From Stictocephala bisonia (Eukaryota; Arthropoda; Insecta; Hemiptera; Membracidae), in NCBI GenBank assembly GCA_035578905.1, contig JAQJVL010000001.1:5579992-5643991 (forward strand): a stretch of 64,000 nt of DNA, in the 5' to 3' direction. Below are positions 39,631 through 52,700 of the stretch, in pieces; position 1 is the stretch's first letter, and each line of letters starts with the position of its first letter. The notes under the pieces are model-generated. The model saw only the letters and a program-made list of their open reading frames with translations, was not told the DNA's origin and searched no databases. The position numbers and the translations under genes are program-made.

Positions 39631-39855
39631 AGGCCAGAAATAACAAAAAAAAAAAGAAGATCCCCTGACGGAGCTTGGAGGAGAAGAAGAGTAATTGGGC
39701 TCGTAATATATGCTGGGGCAAGAGCTAAACTAGAAAGAAAGCCCAGCCTCATTGTTCCAAAAAGCAGGGGAACTTTCCAGTTTTATATACAGGGTGTTCC
39801 TAAAGTAAAGTGCCAAACTTCGAGAAATGGTTATATAGGTCAAAATAAAGAGTAA
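39631..39855 (+). other. Basic open frame without ATG
   Basis: After a TAA at 39628 the frame stays open for about 74 codons: a Lys run from an A11 tract, then RRSPDGAWRRRRVIGLVIYA and GARAKLERKPSLIVPKSRGT. It ends inside a transposon-end-like sequence (see 39789). GC-rich for the region, so it could be an exon or gene remnant. I recognise no family. Confidence 0.2.
39789..39845 (+). mobile_element. Transposon-end-like sequence (ACAGGGTGTTCC...)
   Basis: TATACAGGGTGTTCCTAAAG is a style of terminus common on insect repeats, and AATGGCGGCC follows at about 40045. A similar sequence in reverse (GGTACCCTGTATATG) closes an AT-rich block at 46922, which carries AATGGCCACC. Element limits are unclear. 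Confidence 0.35.
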
Positions 39856-40399
39856 ATCAGGAATATATATATATATTTCCAAAAATTACTTCGTTTACCT
39901 GATATCCACCGTTTTGTTTTTTATACAATAGATTGTTTATCTACGTGTTGGCTCAACTGATCTTTATGAAACTCGCTATTCATGTTACGATTATAGATAC
40001 CTATTCTATAAAAAAATCAACTTCATTCGATTTAAAATTTAAAAATGGCGGCCTACGTTAGTCATTATCAAAAAAGTGAGAATCGGACCCCGAGACACAT
40101 TGACATTTGTTTTGAGGGACAGAAAAAAAGCCATTTGTTTTTACAGTTGATTTTTACTTACAAATTAGTAAAAAATTATTCTAAAAACCCATATTTTTAG
40201 TAATATTTTGTATTTTTACTATTTTCCGGCAATTGAACCTTAAACATTTAAAATGGTTGCCATTTTTTAATTTTAAGTTGGATGAAGTAGGTTATTTTAA
40301 AGAATATGTGTAAACGTAACATGCATAGCCATTATAATATAATGTGGCATTAACGTAAACAAGAGAGGGCAGCCGTGATACCCACACTATGGCCACGAC

Positions 40400-41350
40400 T
40401 GTTTGGGGCTCAGCCTACTATGTAACTCCTTGTGACCTCTCCTCTAAACAGGATACCTTGAGGACCATCCAATTACCAACAGACACGAATCTTCGAGGAC
40501 CACCCACTACCCTAAGGAACAACTCCTTAGGAATACCTCTCCACTACCTTATTAACACGACACTTTGAGGACATCCCGCTTTCGTACTACCACGACTCCC
40601 TGAGGACCTCCCACTGCCCTATTAACAGAATTCCCTGGAGACCTCCAACTACCCTATTAACACGACAACCTGGGGACCCCTCACTACCATACTAACACGA
40701 TTCCTTAGGGACCAACTACTACCCTATTAACACGACTCCTTAAGGACATCCCACTACCCTATTAACACGAGTACATGGGAACCTCTCACTAGCCTATTAA
40801 CACGACTCCTTGAGGACCTCCCACTATCCTATAAACACAACTCCTTAGGGACCTCTCACTACCCTATTCTCACGAATCCCTGGAGACCTCCCACTACCCT
40901 ATTAACGTGACTCATTGAGGACCTCCCACTACCCCATTAACACGACTCCCTGATGACCTCCCACTAGCCTATTAACATGACTCCTTTGTGGACCTCCCAC
41001 TACAACCATTAACACGACTCCTTGGGGAGCTCCTACTACCCTATTACTACGAATCCCTGGGGACCTCCCACTATCCTATTAACACAACGCCTTGGGGACC
41101 TCCCACTACCTTATTAACACGACTTCTTTGGGAACTCCCACTACTCTATTAACACGACTTCTTGGGGAACTCCCACTACCCTATTAACACAACTTCTTGG
41201 GGAACTCCCACTACCCTATTACTACAACTCCCTGGGGACCTCCCACTATCCTATTAACACAACACCTTGGGGACCTCCCACTACATTATTAACACGACTC
41301 CTTGGGGACCTCCCAATACCATATTAACACGACTCCTTGGGACTCTCACT
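40400..41350. repeat. 35-36-bp minisatellite, about 26 copies
   Basis: Units contain CTACCCTATTAACACGACTC and CTTGGGGACCTCCCA, spaced 35-36 bp (for example 40724 and 40759). Copies differ by several bases each. Unrelated in sequence to the G-rich 36-bp family despite the same length. Confidence 0.95.
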
Positions 41351-42053
41351 ATTGTATTGATGCGATAGTTATAATTTCAATAAAAGTTAAAACAGCGTTT
41401 TAATAAATATCTAAAAATATAAATAGATCAATATTATCTATAAAATTTCAATCTAGAAACAGGTGTCTCTGAACGTAAGGAAATCAGGGATTTATAAAAA
41501 TTACGTTTATTAAAAAAAAATTATTTGTCACTAAGTAATATTTTTTAAGTAGTACAGAAATAAAATTATTCCAGAACTTTATGTTTCATGGTATAAATTT
41601 TAACAGGTTTATGTGACAATATTTGATGGTTTTATTTTGTAACTGAAGGTAAAGTAGTTAAAATTTTAATTAATTGCGTTGCATTCAAGAATTGCACTCA
41701 ATAAAACTGCTGGCAGCTTGTGGCAATCAACTTAAAGTAGTGTTACTAAATAAAAGAGGTTTTATTATAACTGTTTCTATTAATAGATACTAAATGTTGT
41801 CTATACTTTCATACTTAGATAAGTGATATATTCTATTTATACCGAATGTATGCAGAATAACTTATTCTTTTTGGTTGGGATTCACAACTTGGAAATTGAT
41901 TTTTTTAATAATCAAAACACTCTCAGATATTAAATTATGCGTTTCTTTTAATATCAACATCGTAAATTTGGGTTTTTGTTATTGTTATATTTTTAATAAT
42001 AATACTTATCATTATCAAAATAAGTTATAGATTTGTTCATATACTAGTGAATT
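41351..42053. other. No gene seen
   Basis: AT-rich, no supported feature. Confidence 0.5.
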
Positions 42054-42302
42054 TTGATGTTAAGCTTAAACTTCCTTAAATGCACATACTCATTATTATT
42101 GTTTAATATATATATATATGTAGTTCCCATTATCAAAGGGTTGGGTATGCTTGTTGGCACAAGTTCATTAGTGGACGTGTTGATTGTGGAGAACTGCTCT
42201 CTGGGCTTAATTTCCTTGTGCTTTGGACCAAGTCCAGGGTCTAGGACGTTGCTGAGTCCTCAGTTCGTTTGCAAGAGTCCATATACCCTACAAATTAAAT
42301 GA
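42054..42302 (+). other. Unassigned open frame, 82 codons
   Basis: The first half covers AT-rich DNA including a TATATA run. The second half (from 42120) is GC-richer and reads ENCSLGLISLCFGPSPGSRT. No family recognised; possible exon or transposon scrap. Confidence 0.2.
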
Positions 42303-42469
42303 TTCTACTTTGTCGTATTCTTTCATAAACATTTTACATTGTCATTGAATTCGATTTGTTTTCAATATAAAGTCAGAAATAATATATTTAATGTATAAAA
42401 TTATATTTATAGTGAACGTTAAGTTATGTTATAACCATTTTTATGTTAATTAAATTTATCTCACATACA

Positions 42470-42583
42470 CGTACAGAGGTGATAATGAACCAGCTGTCAA
42501 CTTGAGGATAAGTGGTAGATGGCTGTACAGCCATAACTTTACCTCTTGAATAAGAAATAAAGACTTTTTCATTTCATTTCGTT
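42470..42583 (+). mobile_element. LINE 3' tail
   Basis: AGTGGTAGATGGCTGTACAG, CCATAACTTTACCTCTTGAA, then a polyadenylation signal and tail AATAAAGACTTTTTCATTTC + ATTTCG. This layout is typical of the end of an insect LINE 3' UTR. Only the last ~110 bp remain, adjacent to the 36-bp array. Confidence 0.6.
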
Positions 42584-42599
42584 TTTCACCAGCTGAAAC

Positions 42600-42870
42600 A
42601 CGTACAGTGATGATGACCCACTCATCAATCTATACATTTACAGCAGTACTAATCCGCCCGCCCACCCATACTCGTTCTGTGGTATTGAGCCACCCATTCT
42701 TACACGTACATTGATATTGACACACACCCATACATGTAGAGTTATGGTGACCCACCAATCCTCCCATACATGTACTGTGGTACTTACCTACCCACCCACC
42801 CAAAAAAGTACAGTAATGATGACCCACCTACCCACCCATACTTGTACACTGATGATACACGTACAGCGGT
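42600..42870 (-). repeat. 36-bp G-rich minisatellite family, site 5a (reverse)
   Basis: Diverged units with CCCGCCCACCCATAC, GTGGTATTGAG and CCCACCCACCCAAAA: the C-rich strand is plus here. Confidence 0.85.
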
Positions 42871-42954
42871 CACCAGCTTACACGTACTGTAGTAATGACA
42901 TATAAAAATGCCTGTAATACCATTGGACATATATAGGTATGTCAATACTACCGT

Positions 42955-43490
42955 ACACATAAGGGTGGGCGGGTGGTCAATACCATTGTATAAATAGTTA
43001 GGTGTGTGGGTCAATATAAAATATCACAAAGTCACGTGTAAGGGCATTTGGTGGGTCAATACCACTGTACGTACTGAATATGGGTGGGTTTGTGGGTCAA
43101 TATAACTAATCGGAATTGCACTTGTAAGGGCAGGTAGGTGGGCCAATACTGGGTATCTGGGTGGGTGGGTTTCTGGTCAATATAACTCATTGGAATTGCA
43201 CTTGTAAGGGCAGGTAGGTGGGTCAATACCACTGTACGTATATGGGTGGGCTTGTGGGTCAATATAACTCATCAGAATTGCACGTGTAAGGGCAGATATG
43301 TGGATCAATACCATTGTACGTGTATGGGTGGCTAAATACCACTTCATTTGATGAGTAGCTGGATGAGTTAACACCATTGGGGATAAATAACGTCGTGCAT
43401 ATAAGGGGGTCGATGGGTGGGTATTACCACTTTACATGTAATGTAACTGTAAGTGTCTGAGGGGTTGGGTTGTTAATCAGCACCGTACGT
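42955..43490 (+). repeat. 36-bp G-rich minisatellite family, site 5b (forward), with ~81-bp compound unit
   Basis: Orientation is opposite to 5a. Within it, a compound unit of one 36-bp repeat plus TCAATATAACTCATCGGAAT and TGCACTTGTAAGGGCAGGTA repeats at 43096, 43176 and 43258. Confidence 0.9.
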
Positions 43491-44475
43491 TAATGGGTAA
43501 CTATTCGTACGTGACAAATTTTCTTAGCAAAGTGAAGTTAGCTGATAAAATCTTTCCCAGTGAGAATATAGCTAATACATTTTTATTAATTATCCAAACC
43601 AATAAAACTTATGAAAACTATTATTTTACAGAAAATGGCAAAATCTACATAATTGAAGTTTTCAAATTACTTTATTTTTTCTATATAAATATAGTAAATT
43701 AAAATATGAGGTAGGATATTTTGAAAAGTATAGTATTGACAAAACTCATAGTATATGAGTTTCGTTAGAAAGCAGTAAGAATGTTTGTGTTCATTTCTCA
43801 TCTAATAGGTTTGCTCAGTTTTTATCCCTGTAATCAAACCAGAAGCTCCAAAAACCTAAAGCAATAAATCAAAGTTTTATTTAAAAACCACCATCAATAA
43901 GATTGAACCAAAACTTATTATTTTCCATTTCCAGATTCTCCAATTTCCGTAAATCAACAAACCCCACTCGTTTTGTGAGATCATCTCGTTTTGTAAGAAA
44001 TCCATTACAAGGGTGTTTCATTTTCACCCCAACAGTTCGATTTTGTGCCTACATGTGGAAATTATTGTTTTATAATAAATCTGCATTTAATCGGTAATTT
44101 AAATATCACTAGGAAATTCATATTTAATGAATTATAGTGAGCGTAAATATAATTAAATATTATAGAATAAGTTATTTGAAATTAATTCAATTAATATAAT
44201 CATATCTAACCTTGACCTATACACTCAAAACACTATATAGACTATTCTCCCATCCAATCTCCGGAACTACCGAACATATAGTTTGATAAAGTTTAGAGTG
44301 GGTAGTTAGCTTCTCTACTATAGAGATCCACCAAGAAAGGATGTCTTGACATTTTATTCTTAAGGGCTAGAAACAGCTCCTCATCGGTTCCTTATTTCCA
44401 TAAGAGTAGAATTGAAATTTATTTCATTTGATTCATTCAAAAAATATTTTACAACAAGAATAACTATATCACAAG
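43491..44475. other. No gene confirmed
   Basis: Frames of 64-69 codons (43493-43702; 43903-44097) occur. The second has an acceptor-like TTTCCATTTCCAG and a repeated CTCGTTTTGT(G/A)A word but no recognisable domain. Confidence 0.35.
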
Positions 44476-44479
44476 TGTA

Positions 44480-44835
44480 TATTAAGGTGTGGAAAATGTA
44501 AATATGCAATTTTCCTAATATAAACTGCATTGTTTTGCACTTTTCTCGTCTATAACACGATACACTCTTAATGCAGAAGAAAAACTTTCAGAATAAAAAA
44601 GTTTATCAAATAAATTTTATATGAGATAAAATTAGTTCGAAAAACTCAAAATAATTGTCTAAGAAACCATTTTTTAAGCTTAGTGTTTTCCTTCTAAAAT
44701 TACAATTCATAAAGTTATGGACGAGAAAAGTAAAAAATATGGGTTTTACCAGGAAAATTTCATATTTCAATTTATCACGCTTTAAGTTACACTTTTTAGT
44801 CGGGCAAATATATACGTTATTGTTCCTTGACACAT
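44480..44835. mobile_element. Diverged foldback element
   Basis: ACTTTTCTCGTCTATAAC at about 44538 is mirrored by GTTATGGACGAGAAAAGT at about 44715. AATATGCAATTTTCCT is mirrored by AGGAAAATTTCATATT. Arms of roughly 120 bp at moderate identity; the turn is near 44640. Confidence 0.6.
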
Positions 44836-45064
44836 CATGAACACATCTCTAAAAACGTCTATTTATCCTTTCAAAATGACCAGAACTCAAATTATATTAC
44901 AGATCCTGCCTAGACCATAGTTTAAGTTTCAAAATAAATACGGATCACTATCCAACCAATTTAAATGGCCATTATATAAGATTTCCTTTTAATTTCAGAT
45001 TGCTAAAATTATACATGACATCTTAAAATACAGCAGTATCAGTAAGATGGTATATATTTAACAG

Positions 45065-45570
45065 CTGATGAGAGTCAGCTGATGTAATGACGTAATCAGT
45101 CATCTTTCCCGTCAGCTGATGAACGCACATAAAATATACATTATCACAATTGTTATTTTATAACGTTTAAATACAATGTACCTAGCGGGATACAATATAT
45201 CTCACAGTTAATGTGAGTCAGGGTGATGTAATGACGTAATCAGTCATCTTTCCCGTCAGCTGATGAACGCACATAAAGTATACGTCACCACAACTGTTAT
45301 TGCATATCTTTTATAATGCAAAAATACTTTGAATTAGCAACAAAATTGACGCAAACAGTTAAGGCGCATAGCAAATTTTTACTTTCAAATCACATATAAT
45401 AGAAGAGTCGATACTCTGAACTATAATTTTTTTAATCTGTATCTTATATATTTAAAATAACTAAATGTGAGTCAGATTGAGTAATGATGTAATCAGTCAT
45501 TTTTTTCGTCAGCTGATGAATGTACAAGAAATGTATGTGACGTTGATACGTCACTATAACTGTCATTATA
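45065..45570 (+). repeat. Three copies of a bZIP/E-box-like module
   Basis: TAATGACGTAATCAGTCATC then TTTCCCGTCAGCTGATGAAC occurs at about 45084 and 45228, and in a decayed form at about 45481 (GTAATGATGTAATCAGTCAT, CGTCAGCTGATGAATG). Spacings are 144 and 253 bp, and each is followed by a similar CATTAT/ACTGTTATT stretch, so whole ~100-bp segments were copied. The core holds TGACGTAA (ATF/CREB or C/EBP-like) and CAGCTG (E box). It may be regulatory or merely a repeat. Confidence 0.75.
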
Positions 45571-48500
45571 TAGCATTTATTTTTAGTAGTATATGGACCT
45601 ATAAATGAAAAAATATATATGTATAAATCAACCAATGCTTCAAAAAGGAGAATGGATATTTAACTCCGTAAATGCCTCTATAATACAGTGGCTACACGAA
45701 TGAAATCAATATTGTATAAAAACTAACGGATATTTTTAAACTATATTTTTTACGTAAATAACCAGCGAAATTTCTAAGGTAATTCCTTCGGTTAAAACAA
45801 ACAAAAATATCAAGCTGTACAAATCGTCTATCTCGTACCGTAATCCATCTGTCTGTCTGAATGTGATTTTTACAAAAAAGTTTAATATACCTGAAATTTG
45901 AAACAAAATCATGACAATTTTTATGGAGTTTGATTCATATACCATTGAAATTTATTTTCGTACAATAATTCTTTTAAAATTAGCGGCTATTTTATATATT
46001 TAAAGCCTTATATCATAATAATCTTAAATTTGATTAACAATATGTTAGTTACAAAAATGTCGAATAATTTATTTCTACAAATGGTGCACAACGTTTAAAA
46101 CAACCCGTCGTTAAATATAACGTTTTAACCAATTTACAAGAAGGAAAGGTTAATTACTAAAGTAGTGTGTTAGTATCTAGACTTAACGTTTAATTAATTT
46201 TCAAAACTGATTAAACTATAAGTTAGTAAAACCAGTCAATATATATGGGATAATATCTCATAATAAATTATACTAAGGTATCGTTGCAATTAATTATCCA
46301 ATGTAATAGTTGTTCAAGGAAAAAACGTTTATTGGGTTGGGGTTTGTGGAATAGAGTTGTTACATCTAGGAATCTTTCTACTTTTTGTTTGTGGTTGAAA
46401 GTATAAAAGAACCATGTGAGTTCCTAATTTGTGCTCAAAGATTGAACAACAATTAACTGTGAAATTGAAATTGTTATCAAATAAAATATACCCTGACCGA
46501 AGAATCCTCTTGATATTAGACTAAATTTCATTTCATCAGTTTTTTTTTAACTGAACATTTCATACAGTTATTTGTAAATAAATTATTCAATAATTTTTTA
46601 ATCAACAGATTTTTATGAAACGTAAGGTTATTAACATTTTTATTTTCAATAATTTAAAATGGCCACCAAGTTTAAAAGAATGATTGTACAAAACTCAAGT
46701 TCAAATGGTACATGAATACTCTAAATATCAACATTCATAGCTATTTTCATGGTTTTATTTCAAATAACTTCAGAGTTATTAACCTTTTTGTAAAAATAAC
46801 ATATAAACCGACAGGCGGAAATGGAATACGGTATGAGATTTGTATTATTTGTACATATGACTTTTGTTATTTGTTTTAACTCTAGGAATTACCTCCACAT
46901 ATTTGGCTGGATACTTACGAGGTACCCTGTATATGTGGATTTTGTTCTTGTAAACGTACATTTATTTTAATTGTCATGGATCACGGAAATTATTGACAGT
47001 AACGCACGGATAGTTATTGCAGGGAGGGTCAGATTTTCCGTTTTTCTAGGCAAATACAGAACCTCTTAGATGGTGCTAGAAAGGCAGTTAACTTTCCTGT
47101 AGATGGAGCCAGAATCTTCCCAAATTGCGTCCAGAATGACTTAGATCCCCCACTCCAAACTATGTGGAATAACACATATGGAAACATCTAGACTGTTAGT
47201 TGCACCTTATTGTATGAAGGCACCCCTCTTCTGACAGATTGGTGGCAGTGCGAATCTTTGGTCTGCGGCCTGGATTGGCAGTCAAGTGACAGTGTGACAT
47301 TTCATGAATCGCAACAGATATTGTCTGAACACAAACTCGAGTGTGTTAAGTGACGTTAACTATCGTAAATAATAGTGTTAAAGTATCTTATGTCTCGTAG
47401 TGTGTATTTTAGTTATTTAGTGAGTGTAAGTAAAAGCAACTGTTAGTAACCACAGAGTGGTATTGCCTCATTATTTTGGACTATTTAGGGCGTAAAAATA
47501 TTGTTGAGAACTTATCTATAATTGTGTAATGGTCGTACTTGGTTTTAATGTTTCAACATGTATTAAATGTTCATTGTGGTTACCTGTAGTTTCCTGCTTT
47601 GTATGTTAACGTTCCAATGGGCATAGGCCTTGAACTTTATATAAAAAGTTACTCATACAATATAAGTAAACAGTTAGTTAACAGATACATTGATCCAGTG
47701 GAATTGATTGTGAGTCTACAGTCCGCTTAGACTGTACACGTCTCAAGGGTGCTGGCCAATAAGAAAATGGAGTTCACATGGAACCTGATTTACAACAATT
47801 CATTGGCATCCCAATTCTCCAGTCAGTCAGTCAGACGCTGGCAATCAGCTAGTTCACAAGTTCTGCTTTGTATCGTGAACATGTGAACGCCTGTGAATTG
47901 GCCAAGCGCCTACGTTAAACAAATAGTGGCTTTACTCTCAACTCTGCCGAAATAAAGTATAACATTGCAATTTAATTTACAGTTCTCCGATTTATCTGAA
48001 TCCCTATTTAATGTTCAGTAATGTTTTGTAGGAAAACATCGAGCACTTTTAAAGGCTATGTTCGACCATACATTCACGTATGACAGTCGTTGTGTGGGAA
48101 CATGCCATTCTCATTTTTATGATAAAGCTATTTCAACAATAGTTTTGCTATAATAATTATGTTCTTATCAAATATAAACTGTAAAATAAAAAAAAAAAAT
48201 AATAAAACTGTTCTGTAAGCCTGTATATCGATTTAACAGTGAATCGATTGACATCCCTAGCAACTGTACAAAACTAGCAACAAGGAAATAAAAAATGTTA
48301 AAATCAATAGATACAACTCTACCCGTAAAAGCTCAAAACTGGATTAAAGTAGATGAAACTGTTTCAAATAAATTTAATTTAAAAATGGTTATATTTTAAA
48401 AAATCAAGTATAATTAGTATGGAAATAAGATTTTTAATTTGTATTAATCATAAAAAGCAATTAAAAAATATAAATAATGAAGATTAACGATTTGCAGGAT

Positions 48501-49589
48501 AGTGACAAAAACAAATACTTTGGAATAAAATACGGATGTAACTTCAAATGGAATTTACATATAAATAATTTTGCAAACAGAAAAAGTTAAATAGTTAGTA
48601 GTGTAGCCAAGAAGAAGAAGTACAATAAAAAGAAGAAATTAATACGAATGTACTGTAGTCTTTTCCAAAGTATTACGGCGTGTGGTATAATTGGCTGAGG
48701 AGGACTATATGATACATTTCTCGAACTTGAAGTATACTACAAAATAAAATACACAAAATTATTAGACTTTATGAGCATGAAGCATTCTTTAAACATTAAT
48801 TTATTTGTAATGCATTATAAATAATTATGAAAATTAAAAAAAATGAATACCTGAAAAACTCAAACAAAACTCGTTATAGAAGTTCACAACTACCATTAAC
48901 AGTTAATTTGCAGTATTCAAATTTTCAAACGAACGAATGAATATTTGCTATAGCATTTTTTAAACATATTATCAGCAAAATTAAGCAATGTCAACATCAA
49001 TCCTCAAGATTGGATAAAACAGAAATTGTAAGATCAAATTAATATTTTTACAATTATTTAATTTTAGTCTTACTTATTTTTACTGTAGACCTAGATTTAT
49101 TTATTTACATGTATTTAATTTGCTATATGTATAAAACATTGTTACAACCCTTGTGGGCGTTGAGTAATATTGCATTATTAAAATTTTAATTAATTTTGGA
49201 AATTAAAATTATTCGTAATCTGTCAAAATACTCATTAAAGTACTTTTTTACGTGTTCATTTATCAATAGGATGCGTAATAAGTATCTTTGTTATTGTTAC
49301 TGTTTTTTTTACTATACCAATTAGAAAATAATAAAAGATTAATTACTGAAGTAGTATGTTATTATCTAGACTACAGTTTTTAATTAGCATAATACGTGTT
49401 GGTACATTTACTGTACAAGTAAACGTCACACAATACAAATATGTTAATTTAAAACAAATTAAATTGTTAAAAATTCAAAGTATCGTAATATGCTACCCAG
49501 ATAAATTTAGTGAATGATCAATCAAAATATCAAAATTGTATTAATTTTCTTTCATTTCAGTAGTTCCATACCATTCCTAGATGTAATAT
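45571..49589. other. No gene confirmed
   Basis: AT-rich with a less AT-rich stretch at 46980-47960, where TATAAAAG (46402), CCAAT words and (GTCA)n near 47820 occur but no ORF. Blocks around 46140-46200 and 49330-49390 resemble each other (GGTTAATTACTAAAGTAGT versus GATTAATTACTGAAGTAGT). Confidence 0.35.
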
Positions 49590-49740
49590 TACATGAACAT
49601 AATAATGACAACTATTCCTGAAGACATTACACAGATTAATGAATCCAGAAAGTTTAAGACTCAACTAAGACACCTCCTGGTGTTGAGGGTATTGCACTCG
49701 CTTGATGAGTTCATGGTGTGTCGCTGGGAAGTAAATTAGC
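49590..49740 (+). pseudogene. C-terminal end of a LINE ORF2
   Basis: One frame reads TTIPEDITQINESRKFKTQL then RHLLVLRVLHSLDEFMVCRW and stops at TAG. The pattern (LP-x-x-I, FK-x-x-L, L-x-x-x-FYS-x-x-EF) is the usual C-terminus of L2/CR1-type LINE polyproteins. Everything upstream is lost or unrecognisable. AT-rich 3' UTR-like DNA follows. Confidence 0.55.
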
Positions 49741-52700
49741 GAAATCATAACTCCTCTGCCAATATCCAAACCACAATTTATACACAATTAACAAAATATG
49801 TAATCTCTTAATGTTTATTCACTTAATTGTTTAATCTTTTGTTGTTGTTTGCCTATTTATTATTAATTATTATTGCACGTGATACATATGAGTAATTTAT
49901 ATAAAGTATAGGCAATTGTAATGAAATTATTGTAAATTGAGGTCTACAATTAAGATTTGATTTTGAATTAAATGTATGAAAATTTACTGTAAAAGTTTTT
50001 ATTTCTTCCTGTGATTCTTACGCAGTGTATATAGTACATATAACCGTTGTTTATCATACTAATGTAATAATAATTGTATAAAAAGGTCTAAGACACAACT
50101 CGATAATTAGAACTACTGTAAAGAGGTAGATGAGATCTTGATGTTTATCTTGTAACTGTTCTGTTTGAACAGTTACTCTGTTGAAAAATAATGTCACTGG
50201 ACTAATGAAATGAAAATACTTCACTAAATCTTTGCAAATATAACATAAATAAAAAAAATGTCAGCGCGGATATATAACAGCACTCAAATCGAGCATGATC
50301 TTTGGGTAAAAAAGGAGCTGTTAAAGACGAATTAGGTTACTCAGAAAGAAGGTGAACCATAAATATTGTAATGTTCTTTAAGTATCTGAAAAATATAAAA
50401 CTGTAGTGTAAACGAATGGTTAGAGGTATGGCTTAAATATTTAACTGTGTATGTGAAAATAAATAAAACTCGGTTGAATTTACACATATCATATGAAATA
50501 CCACATTTCATTAAAAAATACAAAACATGTGTAAATAGTACTTTAAGTAAGAAAGCCTACTTACTAAAAAGTCTATATATATATATATACAGTACAAATA
50601 AATACAAAAGAAAAAAGAGCAATATGCCTGAATACCTTTAATGAGAGTTTCTTCAAATTTATTCAACAGCCTCAATTATAAACAGTGAATACTCAAATAA
50701 AAGGTATAAACAAATCCTTTTTAAAAGTAAAATAATGAAAATAATTACTATCTTAAATATGAATATATTTATTTCCTTTTAAACTCGACCTTGTGGATGA
50801 AACACAAACTGTGTTGATTCATAAACAAATAAATGTTTTGAATTAATAAACCAAGCTAAAATACTTGAACAGTGATCGGCCTAGTTTGTTTTACTGCCTT
50901 GTTAGTGTTTGGTTTTAAATTTCTTTGTAAAGAAAGGATCAGGGAAATATCTTTTACTTCACTTATTAGTGAAATTAAAAACAATCTCTGTAACAAAAGA
51001 GTGAATCTTATCCGGATTCAATTCTAATTAAATACTTTACATTAATACCGTTTTCGTAGAACAGTATTCATTGGAAAAAACCTTTTTCAATAACGATATT
51101 CGATCTAAATGTTTATCTACGTGACCTTAGTGATGATATTAAAATGTTCCATGGAATTAATTGAATAATTTATATATCTAAGAAATTGGTATATTTTTTG
51201 TGAAAATATAAAATTAGTAAAGACAGGCTTTGAATTGTTTAATATCAATAGTTAATTCCTAAAAAATAATCTTAAGTGTATATTATTATATGTATATATT
51301 ATAATCTTATGTATTATTATAGGAGACACCAGTTTATTCTTCTTAACATTCATTTCCTCTTTCTTTAGACATTTTATAGTTAGAATATTTTTATATTTGT
51401 TTTTGATCGAATATAAAGTTACTTTATTTCTCAAAACATCAAAACAAACATGCATGCAAAATAATAATAACAATAATAATATATTGAAAAACAAAAAAAT
51501 ATTTTTGAACGATCTTTCAAATAAACAAATACAACATATAAAAGAAACATATAAAAAATAAACAAATAAAACAAGCAATCTTTCAAATTAAGAATCGTCA
51601 GGTGCATAATTTATTTTTGCAAGTATACATGAACTATAAGTAAATAACTTGCAACTTATGTACTAAGACCTAGCACATATCAAAATGAAATATCACTTCC
51701 ATTCGACTCAGTAACACAATTTATAAAACAACCATGCAATCAAATAGTAATATGTTAATAAATGAATATTACTCAAAACTAAAATGAGAAATAAAGAATC
51801 AACCTTTAAGTCTTTGCCTGTTTCAATAAATATTCACACTTAAGTACATTTTACAGATAAATTCATAAATATAATGGCCAGATAAACAAATAGTGATGAT
51901 CCGTACTAGATTTGTATTAGTAAAAAAAAAACCTTATATTAATTTAGTTGTTTACCAAGTTAGTTCTAGTTAAATACATATTGATGATATTTATATATTC
52001 TCAATAAATAACTAAATTAGTTATTCCATGAGTAAATACGTATTACGAACGACTGTGAATATTGTTGTAATGAGAAAATGTAATAAGTGATACAGAATAT
52101 TCTTTAAAAAGGGCCATTAATTAATAAGAGCCCAACTACAAATGAACAGCCAATAGGTATTTAGAACAAATCACCACAGTTAAATTAGATCTCAAATGTT
52201 TGAAAAAAAAAAAAATTAAAAACAGATACATTTTTTAGTAACAACTGTGATGTTATATCATTAAAATACTACTTAAGGTAAATTTAAAAATACTAAATAA
52301 ACTTATATGTAGAACAGATTAATGACATATTTTTAAATATTTTTTTTATTTTTTCTTAGTTCAAATAAAGTAGTTTGAGTTTCCTGGTTTAGTAGAGAAT
52401 ATTTGAAGGCAGTTAATTATTCCATATCCAATATATGCTACAATATGGGTTTTAACTCATCATAAACTCAGTTGTAGTTGAGTTGACCGGGATAAGTAGC
52501 CAAGGGTTTTACAATATGGGTTTAAACAGAAAAATAGTGGTAGAGCGTTGTGATAGAAATACACTTAAAAGTACTTGACCGAGGTTTACTTTGGAAAATG
52601 TTAATAGACCGAAATGCTCAATATTTGCATTGAATTAAGTTGAATACGAGATAGATTGATTAAGAAAGGATCCGCCAGCACTATGAGTCTAGTTAGATGG

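Noticed and set aside
46381..46500. TATAAAAG promoter
   Set aside because: A single TATA word in AT-rich DNA with no frame or conserved context after it.
47815..47845. Core promoter with repeated TCAGT initiators
   Set aside because: (GTCA)n explains the repeated TCAGT, and no downstream promoter element or ORF follows.
51252..51578. 108-codon minus ORF with hydrophobic stretches
   Set aside because: Low-complexity Leu/Phe/Lys/Asn from AT-rich DNA, with no start context, neighbour or motif.
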